NCBI RefSeq assembly: GCF_023544465.1
Contig: NZ_JALPVL010000009.1
Span: forward strand, 398,809-462,808
Source: Paractinoplanes maris
GTDB lineage: Bacteria > Actinomycetota > Actinomycetes > Mycobacteriales > Micromonosporaceae
DNA length: 64,000 bases
Direction of reading: 5' to 3'
Shown: in pieces, positions 58,381 to 64,000 of the stretch
Numbering within the stretch: the stretch's first letter is position 1
How the letters are laid out: each line of letters starts with the position of its first letter
Made by a program: the position numbers and the translations under genes
The notes under the pieces: model-generated
Databases searched by the model: none
The model's input: the letters and a program-made list of their open reading frames with translations, nothing else
What the model was told of the DNA's origin: nothing

Positions 58381-58560
58381 GCGGCGTTGCGGCTGGTCGG
58401 GCCGGACGACCAGCACTGGACCACCGTGCACGTCGACGAACTGGCCGAACTCTCTCTGGCGGCTCACGCTCGGCGGCTCGGGGGAGCGGTTCCTGACCGT
58501 CGGTGGCGACAATCCGACCGTACGGGGAAGGGGCGAAGCGAGAACGCGCTGCGGGAGCTC
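58381..58560 (+). pseudogene. Possible frameshifted remnant, Imm1-like
   Basis: In one frame the DNA reads AALRLVGPDDQHWTTVHVDELAELS. About 15 codons later a different frame continues LGGSGERFLTVGGDN. Both pieces look like coding sequence and together recall Imm1-type immunity proteins, but no single frame joins them. The gap between 58151 and 58745 holds no intact gene; I see only this fragment, a -10-like GATAAT (58667) and the operator before the repeat protein. Confidence 0.3.
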
Positions 58561-58679
58561 TCCTGGTGGCCGAGCCGTCCCGCGAAGCTCGAAGAGATCG
58601 CCTCCGGGCCTATGAACTGGGGGAATGGCTGCCGCTGAGAAAGATCGTCTTAAGTGTTCCTTAAGCGATAATCCCTCAT

Positions 58680-58691
58680 GGGAGCGCTCCC
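58680..58691. promoter_or_regulatory. CebR/CelR-type operator upstream of the triple-repeat protein
   Basis: GGGAGCGCTCCC is a perfect 12-bp palindrome; with the flanks it reads TGGGAGCGCTCCCG, one base from the TGGGAGCGCTCCCA operator of CebR/CelR, the cellobiose repressors of actinobacteria. It lies 55 bp before the start codon and directly after a GATAAT -10-like element, a position suited to repression. Confidence 0.7.
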
Positions 58692-58745
58692 GTATGGATG
58701 GCCGTAGCCAGTTTTCGGTCCCCCGTCGCGGAAGGCGCAGCCCCA

Positions 58746-59909
58746 ATGTACAGAGCCCGGTACAACAAGTCCCGCACGAGTTCGCGCCGTTGGCAGATCG
58801 GTGCGGTCGTGGGGGTCGCGGTCGTCATCACCGGTGTCGGTCTGGGCGTCGCCTCAGCCGCGGAATCCGTGCCCACCGTCAACTGCCCCCAGGTCGGCAA
58901 CCTGCCGGCCGTTCCGGCCCAGGCGCAGGCCGAGGTGCAGCGCAACCTGGAGCTGTTGAACACGCAGATCTCCGAGGCCAACAACCGGCTGCGGACCTCC
59001 GTCGGCCAGGGTGGCCCGGCCTTCATCCAGAACGCGATCCTCGGCCCGCTGAAGGACAAGCGGTTCGCGACGATCAACCGGATCGAGACGGCGATCGGGC
59101 GCAACGCGGCCAAGCCGAACCTGAACGCCGAAGGTCTGTCGACCTGCTCGCTCAACCAGGACGGTGGCTCCTCGGCGCAGCAGCCGGTCGAGGTGCCGGC
59201 CGCGGGGAACAACGGCGGCGGTGGCGAAGCGGCGGCGGTCCCGACGGTCAACTGCCCGGCGGTCGACAACCTGCCGGCCGTTCCGGCCCAGGCCGCGGCC
59301 GAGGTGCAGCGCAACCTGGAGCTGTTGAACACGCAGATCTCCGAGGCCAACAACCGGCTGCGGACCTCCGTCGGCCAGGGCGGCCCGGCCTTCATCCAGA
59401 ACGCGATCCTCGGCCCGCTGGAGGACAAGCGGTTCGCGACGATCAACCGGATCGAGACGGCGATCGGGCGTAACGCGGCCAAGCCGAACCTGAACGCCGA
59501 GGGCCTGTCGACCTGCTCGCTCAACGAGAACGGCGGCTCCTCCGCCGAGCAGCCGACCGAGGTTCCCGGCGGTGGCAACGCGGGTGCCGGTGGCGACGCC
59601 GGCTCCGACGTGGCCGTGCCGACGGTCAACTGCCCGCAGGTCGCCAACCTGCCGGCCATCCCGGCCCAGGCCGCGGCCGAGGTGCAGCGCAACCTCGAGC
59701 TGCTCGACACCCAGATCGCCGAGGCGAACGCCCGCATCGTGTCGTCGGTCGGCCAGGGCGGCCCCGCCTTCATCCAGAACGCCATCCTCGGCCCGCTGGA
59801 GGACAAGCGGTTCGCCACCATCAACCGCATCGAGACGGCGATCGGCCGCAACGCCGCCAAGCCGAACCTGAACGCGGAGGGCCTCGCCCCCTGCGCGCTC
59901 AACCAGTAA
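58746..59909 (+). CDS. Secreted protein with three near-identical 96-residue repeats
   Basis: A 387-residue protein with a signal peptide (about residues 18-40, ending ASAAES). Three domains follow at residues 42-137, 165-260 and 291-387. Each begins VPTVNCP, contains a helical segment AEVQRNLELL, then VGQGGPAFIQNAILGPL and KRFATINRIETAIGR, and ends with a second cysteine (STCSLN or APCALN). Domains 1 and 2 are nearly identical; domain 3 differs most. Glycine/serine-rich linkers separate them. Two cysteines per domain suggest one disulfide each. The ATG follows GGAAGG. A CebR-type operator upstream suggests expression on cellulose-derived sugars. Function is unknown. Confidence 0.88.
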   Translation: MYRARYNKSRTSSRRWQIGAVVGVAVVITGVGLGVASAAESVPTVNCPQVGNLPAVPAQAQAEVQRNLELLNTQISEANNRLRTSVGQGGPAFIQNAILGPLKDKRFATINRIETAIGRNAAKPNLNAEGLSTCSLNQDGGSSAQQPVEVPAAGNNGGGGEAAAVPTVNCPAVDNLPAVPAQAAAEVQRNLELLNTQISEANNRLRTSVGQGGPAFIQNAILGPLEDKRFATINRIETAIGRNAAKPNLNAEGLSTCSLNENGGSSAEQPTEVPGGGNAGAGGDAGSDVAVPTVNCPQVANLPAIPAQAAAEVQRNLELLDTQIAEANARIVSSVGQGGPAFIQNAILGPLEDKRFATINRIETAIGRNAAKPNLNAEGLAPCALNQ

Positions 59910-59934
59910 GCATTTAGTCCCTCCACCTGCCAGG

Positions 59935-59964
59935 CGCGCGCCCGGACCCCCACCCGGGCGCGCG
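59935..59964 (+). terminator. Hairpin terminator after the triple-repeat gene
   Basis: A perfect 11-bp stem (CGCGCGCCCGG and its complement) with an 8-base loop is followed by TCTTCAT. It separates this gene from ftsH. Confidence 0.85.
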
Positions 59965-60048
59965 TCTTCATGTCTCCAACCAAATTGGCACGAGTCACGC
60001 GCGTCACGACGGCGCATTCATGTCACCCACCAGGGGTAGCTTCGCGCC

Positions 60049-62109
60049 ATGCCCGCTGAAGCCCCCGAAGCGAAGCCGCCCCACCGTCCACACCCGTGGA
60101 AGGTGGAGGGTGTGCCGCCCACTCCTGCTCCCGGTGGCCCGCCAAGGCCGCGTTCCTCCTGGGTCCGCTTCGGCGGCACGCTGGTCGTCCTGCTCGCCCT
60201 CAACTGGATCATCTCGTCGTTCTTCCTGGCCCCGCCCGAGCGCGCCTCGGTTTCGTACACGTTCTTCCTGACCCAGGTCCAGGGCAACAATGTCAGCGAG
60301 ATCACGTCGACGGCCGACACCATCGAGGGCCAGTTCAAAAAGGAAGTGGCCTACACGCCCACCGGCGACACCAAATCCGAGCAGGTCGACCGGTTTACCA
60401 CCCAGCGGCCCTCGTTCGCCGATGACGACCTCTTCTCCCAGCTGCAGGCCGACAACGTGCCGGTCAACGCCAACCCGCCGGACGCACCGGCCCCGATCTG
60501 GCAGCAGCTGCTGATCGGTTTCGGCCCGACGATCCTGCTGGTCGCCCTGTTCATCTGGATCAGCCGGCGGATGGCCGGCGGCGGTGGCGGGGGTGTGCTG
60601 GGCAGCTTCGGCAAGTCGCGGGCCAAGCTCTACCAACCCGAGTCCGGGCCCCGCACGACCTTCGCCGACGTGGCCGGCATCGAAGAGGTCGAGCAGGAGG
60701 TCACCGAGATCGTCGACTTCCTCCGGGAGCCCGAGAAATACCGCAAGCTCGGGGCCCAGATCCCGCACGGCGTGCTGCTCTCCGGCCCGCCCGGCACCGG
60801 CAAGACGCTGCTGGCCCGTGCGGTCGCCGGCGAGGCCCAGGTGCCGTTCTTCTCGATCTCGGCCTCCGAGTTCATCGAGGCGATCGTCGGCGTCGGCGCC
60901 AGCCGCGTGCGAGACCTGTTCGACCAGGCCAAAAAGGTGGCCCCGTCGATCATCTTCATCGACGAGCTCGACGCCATCGGCCGGGCCCGGGGCAGCGCCC
61001 AGTCGCTGGGCGGCAACGACGAGCGTGAGCAGACGCTCAACCAGATCCTGACCGAGATGGACGGCTTCACCGGCAGCGAGGGCGTGGTGGTGCTGGCCGC
61101 CACCAACCGCTCCGAGGTCCTCGACCCGGCACTGCTGCGCCCCGGCCGCTTCGACCGTCGCGTCGTGGTGAGCCCACCCGACCTGGCCGGTCGCCGCGCG
61201 ATCCTCGTCGTGCACACCCGCGGTGTCCCGGTCGCCCCCGGCGTCGACCTCGACGGCATCGCCGCCTCCACCCCGGGCATGGTCGGCGCCGACCTGAAGA
61301 ACCTGGTCAACGAGGCAGCCCTGCTGGCCGCCCGCCGAGGCCACAGCCAGGTGCAGAACAACGACTTCACCGACGCCCTGGAAAAGATCGTGCTGGGCAC
61401 AGTCCGCGGCCTGATGCTGACCCCCGACGAAAAGGAGCGCACCGCGTTCCACGAGTCGGGCCACGCCCTGCTGGGCATGCTCACCCCCGGTGCCGACCCC
61501 GTCCGCAAGATCTCGATCATCCCGCGCGGCCAGGCCTTGGGCGTGACCTTCCAAAGCCCGTCAAGCGACCGGTACGGCTACTCGGCCAAATATCTGCGGG
61601 GGCGCATCATCGGGGCGCTGGGCGGGCGCGCCGCCGAAGAAGTGGTGTTCGGCGACATGACCACCGGCGCGGAAAGCGACCTCGACCAGGTCAGCAACAT
61701 CGCCCGCCAGATGGTCGGCCGCTGGGGCATGTCCGAGGTCATCGGCCCCGTCACCGTGCTACCCCCACCGGGCCAGGAGTCCCCCTTCGGCCTCGACGGC
61801 GTAGCCCCGGCGACAAAGGAACTGATCGACGCCGAGGTCCGGAAGATCGTCGAGGAGTGCTACACCGAAGCCCTGTCGCTGCTGCGCTCCCACCGCCCCC
61901 AACTCGACAGCCTGGCCCACCGCCTCCTGCAAACCGAAACACTCGACGAGGCCGACGCCTACGCCGCAGCCGGCATCAGCCCAGCCGAGGCCCCGGGTGC
62001 AGTCGCCCGCGGTGAGGCTCCGGGCTCGACGGCTGCTCCTGGCATCCCGCACCCGGTGGCCGCCGATTCGACGCCGCCCAATGGGGTTCCCTCAGCCGCT
62101 GCATCCTGA
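60049..62109 (+). CDS. ftsH: ATP-dependent zinc metalloprotease FtsH
   Basis: A 686-residue membrane protease. Two transmembrane helices (about residues 42-60 and 160-180) flank a small extracytoplasmic domain. The AAA domain has Walker A with K252 (GPPGTGKT), Walker B (IIFIDELDAIGRARG) and the second region of homology (ATNRSEVLDPALLRPGRFDRR). The zinc protease motif is HESGH (H468, E469, H472), with the third ligand in TTGAESDLDQ. FtsH degrades misfolded membrane proteins and some regulators. A proline-rich N terminus and a long alanine/proline-rich C-terminal tail are actinobacterial features. Usual neighbours such as tilS, hpt or folE are not seen on the visible side, so this is possibly a second ftsH copy. 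Confidence 0.96.
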   Translation: MPAEAPEAKPPHRPHPWKVEGVPPTPAPGGPPRPRSSWVRFGGTLVVLLALNWIISSFFLAPPERASVSYTFFLTQVQGNNVSEITSTADTIEGQFKKEVAYTPTGDTKSEQVDRFTTQRPSFADDDLFSQLQADNVPVNANPPDAPAPIWQQLLIGFGPTILLVALFIWISRRMAGGGGGGVLGSFGKSRAKLYQPESGPRTTFADVAGIEEVEQEVTEIVDFLREPEKYRKLGAQIPHGVLLSGPPGTGKTLLARAVAGEAQVPFFSISASEFIEAIVGVGASRVRDLFDQAKKVAPSIIFIDELDAIGRARGSAQSLGGNDEREQTLNQILTEMDGFTGSEGVVVLAATNRSEVLDPALLRPGRFDRRVVVSPPDLAGRRAILVVHTRGVPVAPGVDLDGIAASTPGMVGADLKNLVNEAALLAARRGHSQVQNNDFTDALEKIVLGTVRGLMLTPDEKERTAFHESGHALLGMLTPGADPVRKISIIPRGQALGVTFQSPSSDRYGYSAKYLRGRIIGALGGRAAEEVVFGDMTTGAESDLDQVSNIARQMVGRWGMSEVIGPVTVLPPPGQESPFGLDGVAPATKELIDAEVRKIVEECYTEALSLLRSHRPQLDSLAHRLLQTETLDEADAYAAAGISPAEAPGAVARGEAPGSTAAPGIPHPVAADSTPPNGVPSAAAS

Positions 62110-62174
62110 GTCGGGGGTTGCGGCGGGATCAGGGGTCGTGTCGGCTTTGTGGGTTGGGCTTGCTTGCGCTGGAC

Positions 62175-62249
62175 GGGCGGAGGCGGGGGTGAGCAAGCAG
62201 GGCCTGGAAGAGCAGCTACGGCCTTGCTTGCTCACCCCCGCCTCCGCCC
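62175..62249. repeat. Long inverted repeat (30-bp arms, 15-base loop)
   Basis: Left arm 62175-62204 begins GGGCGGAGGCGGGGGTGAGC; right arm 62220-62249 is its complement with one mismatch in 30. The loop is TGGAAGAGCAGCTAC. It starts about 65 bp after ftsH. No T run follows, so it may be a terminator, or a palindrome mobilised by the nearby TnpA. Confidence 0.9.
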
Positions 62250-62609
62250 TTGCGGGCGAGCTTGCCGCCGGCTGAAGACCTTGGTCGCCGGCTGCTGGAT
62301 GCTTGGTCGGGGTGGCGGTCACCTGACGGGTAGGTGGTCTGGCTGCCGCGCTGGGGATGAAACCAGGCGGCCAGCGAAAGCAGGCCGGCCTGGGTGGTGG
62401 CTTGCGGGAACTCAACAATGCCGGTTGCGTCCGCCTTCGGCATACGTCGTCGGCCGGTCCTGCTGGGTGCATGGCAATGCGGGCCGGGCGCTCTGCGGCT
62501 CTCGCACCGGCTGCGACACGTAGTGCTACCGGAATGCGGGCCAGTGCTCCGGTCTTCAGGCCGGGGGTGAAGGCCCGCGCTGGGAGGGCCGCCAGGCCCG
62601 AGCAGTGCC
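62250..62609. other. Non-coding stretch between the inverted repeat and tnpA
   Basis: No gene is supported. Near its right end CCGGTCTTCAGGCCGG (about 62550-62565) and CGGGGGTGAAGGCCCG resemble the short subterminal palindromes found at ends of IS200/IS605 elements, so the left end of the element probably lies here. The exact boundary cannot be fixed without a comparison copy. Confidence 0.45.
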
Positions 62610-63026
62610 TTAACCGGGACGGTTCTGCTGCTCGATGTACTGCTTTACGACGCTGAGCGGTGCCCCGCCGACGGAGCCTGCGAAGTACGAGCCCGACCAC
62701 AGCTTGTTGGCCCGGTAGTAGTGCCGCACGAGGTCGGGAAACTCCTGCCGCAGCCGCCGCGAGGAGACGCCCTTGAGGCTGTTGACCAGCCGGGCCACGG
62801 CCACCTTGGGCGGGAAGTTGACCAGCAGGTGCACGTGGTTGTTCTCGCCGTTGAACTCGACCAGCTCGGCCTCGAAGTCGGCGCACACGTCCCGCATGAT
62901 TGCCTCCATGCGGGTCAGGTGCTGGTCGGCGAATACCTTGTGCCGGAACTTCGTCACGAAGACCAAGTGGACGTGCATCGCGAAAACGCAGTGTCTACCA
63001 GTGCGGATGCCTGAAAGTTCAGCCAT
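62610..63026 (-). CDS. tnpA: IS200/IS605 transposase TnpA (Y1 HUH type)
   Basis: A 138-residue single-strand transposase. The HUH metal-binding motif is HVHLL in ENNHVHLLVNFPP, and the catalytic tyrosine is in SVVKQYIEQQN near the C terminus. FAMHVHLVFVTKFRHKVF is the conserved N-terminal beta strand, and FAGSVGGAPLS is also family-typical. Length is normal, so the protein seems intact. It excises and inserts the element as single-stranded DNA by recognising terminal hairpins. It is divergent from tnpB. Confidence 0.94.
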   Translation of the reverse strand: MAELSGIRTGRHCVFAMHVHLVFVTKFRHKVFADQHLTRMEAIMRDVCADFEAELVEFNGENNHVHLLVNFPPKVAVARLVNSLKGVSSRRLRQEFPDLVRHYYRANKLWSGSYFAGSVGGAPLSVVKQYIEQQNRPG

Positions 63027-63051
63027 AGACCAACATGTTACGGTATGTCTC

Positions 63052-64000
63052 GTGCAGCTTCGTTACAACTTCCGCGTCTACCCGACGACCAGCCAGCAGA
63101 TCGAGCTGGCCAGGGCGTTCGGGTGCGCGCGGGTGGTGTTCAACGACGGGCTGCGCCTGCGTCAGCAGGCCCGCGAGGCGGGCGAGAAGTACGTCTCGGA
63201 CGGCGAGCTGTCCCGCCGCCTGATCACCGAGGCGAAGCTGACGCCTGAGCGGGCATGGCTGGGCGAGGTGTCGTCCGTGGTCTTGCAGCAGGCCCTGGCG
63301 GACCTGAACACCGCGTACCGCAACTTCTTCGCCTCGATCTCGGGCAAGCGCAAGGGGCGGAAGCTGGCCCCGCCCCGGTTCCGGTCCCGCAAGGACAACC
63401 GGCAGGCCATCCGCTTCACGAAAAACTCCCGGTTCAAGGTCCTCGACAACAGCCGGTTGCGCCTGCCGAGGATCGGCGACCTTGCGGTCCGCTGGTCCCG
63501 GACGCTGCCGTCGGACCCGTCGAGTGTGGCGATCATCCGAGACGCGGCCGGGCGTCACTTCGCCTCGTTCGTCGTGCAGACCACCGACGAGGCGTTGCCG
63601 CCGGTCGAATCCGAGGTCGGTATCGATCTGGGACTGACCCACTTCGCGGTGCTCCCGGACGGCACGAAGGTGGCCGCACCGAAGTTCCTGCGCCGCGCGG
63701 CGCGCAAGCTAAAGCGGTTGCAGCAGGCGCTCTCGCGCAAGCAGCGCGGGAGTCAGAACCGGAAGAAGGCCGTCGTGAAGGTCGCCAGGGCGCACGCCCG
63801 GGTGGCCGACACCCGGCGGGACTGGCAGCACAAACTGTCCACGGCGATCATCCGCGAGAACCAAGCGGTGTACGTCGAGGATCTGTGCGTGGCCGGTCTC
63901 GGCCGGACCCGACTGGCGAAGTCTGTGCACGATGCGGGATGGGCCGGATTCACCGGCATGTTGGAGTACAAGGCGGCGCGGTACGGGCGCACTTTCGGCC
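63052..64000 (+). CDS. tnpB: IS605-family TnpB, RNA-guided nuclease (5' part)
   Basis: The frame is open from GTG to the end of the window (316 codons), so the 3' end is missing. The N terminus LRYNFRVYPTTSQQIELARAFGCARVVFND is typical of TnpB/OrfB. RuvC-like motif I is VGIDLGLTHFAVL with D192; motif II is VYVEDLCVAGL with E276. Both acidic residues are present, so the nuclease is probably active. The zinc-finger and third acidic residue lie beyond the window. TnpB proteins are guided by an omega RNA from the right end of the element to cut DNA matching its target, helping the element persist. Confidence 0.93.
   Translation, partial: MQLRYNFRVYPTTSQQIELARAFGCARVVFNDGLRLRQQAREAGEKYVSDGELSRRLITEAKLTPERAWLGEVSSVVLQQALADLNTAYRNFFASISGKRKGRKLAPPRFRSRKDNRQAIRFTKNSRFKVLDNSRLRLPRIGDLAVRWSRTLPSDPSSVAIIRDAAGRHFASFVVQTTDEALPPVESEVGIDLGLTHFAVLPDGTKVAAPKFLRRAARKLKRLQQALSRKQRGSQNRKKAVVKVARAHARVADTRRDWQHKLSTAIIRENQAVYVEDLCVAGLGRTRLAKSVHDAGWAGFTGMLEYKAARYGRTFG

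Larger units (their letters stand above)
62610..64000. mobile_element. IS200/IS605-family insertion sequence (incomplete, runs off the window)
   Basis: Divergent tnpA and tnpB with start codons only 25 bp apart. This is the head-to-head layout of the IS605 type. The left end is probably in the palindromic stretch just outside tnpA; the right end lies beyond the window, together with the end of tnpB and any guide RNA. Confidence 0.9.

Noticed and set aside
58663..58692. Upstream CTTAAG pair plus GATAAT as a full promoter
   Set aside because: The -10-like element is good, but no acceptable -35 hexamer is found at 16-18 bp, so only the operator is listed.
58225..58746. Minus-strand open frame in the gap before the triple-repeat gene
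   Set aside because: Arginine/proline-rich with no motif; it would run across the operator.

Overview
The window is very GC-rich, with GC-biased third codon positions, many GTG starts, stop/start overlaps (ATGA, GTGA), several ECF sigma factors, large ATP-binding LuxR regulators and many secreted carbohydrate-active enzymes. This points to a filamentous actinobacterium. The style of the secreted and regulatory proteins suggests Micromonosporaceae (Actinoplanes-like), inferred from recall of families and not from a database search. No rRNA, tRNA or CRISPR array was recognised.

Layout. 1-1.6 kb: the 3' end of a GH1 beta-glucosidase, then two tandem-duplicated lipoproteins. 1.6-7.2 kb: a MacAB-like export operon (adaptor, ATPase, FtsX-type permease) divergent from a two-component system, with a direct repeat between them that may be the response-regulator site. 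7.2-13.2 kb: DoxX, an RsbW-like kinase convergent to a SigB/SigF-type sigma factor, an inositol-phosphatase-like enzyme, and a SigL-like ECF sigma/anti-sigma pair divergent from a lipoprotein whose promoter matches the SigL consensus. 13.3-21 kb: a secreted block with pectate lyase, a five-domain cysteine-rich protein, pectinesterase, a zinc metalloprotease and a lipoprotein. 21-27 kb: two tandem large LuxR (LAL) regulators. 27-32 kb: a LacI repressor divergent from a translationally coupled operon of oxidoreductase, DUF993, TIM-barrel isomerase and DUF6807 proteins. 32-43 kb: P450, a VanJ-like membrane phosphatase, DinB, MFS, a LysR beside a degenerate IMPase-fold protein, an S41-type protease, an SDR and a second LysR. 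42.7-54.3 kb: a hexuronate catabolic operon divergent from LacI, an ABC sugar importer and a YesL-like protein. 54-58 kb: an alpha/beta hydrolase and SigG/SigJ-like ECF sigma, an overlapping STAS-like gene and an alditol oxidase. 58-62 kb: a secreted triple-repeat protein behind a CebR-type operator, and FtsH. 62.2-64 kb: a long inverted repeat and an IS200/IS605 element with divergent tnpA and tnpB, cut by the window end.

How it fits together. Pectate lyase and pectinesterase would depolymerise pectin outside the cell. The ABC importer would take up the products, and UxaC, a fructuronate/tagaturonate reductase and a fuconate-type dehydratase would carry uronates toward a 2-keto-3-deoxy acid. 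GAAAG/CTTTC- or GCAAA/TTTGC-type palindromes lie in front of the pectate lyase, pectinesterase, 28-kb operon and uronate operon, consistent with LacI-family control. The least explained parts are the DUF993/DUF6807 operon, the five-domain cysteine-rich protein, the triple-repeat protein and the IMPase-like protein with altered metal ligands.
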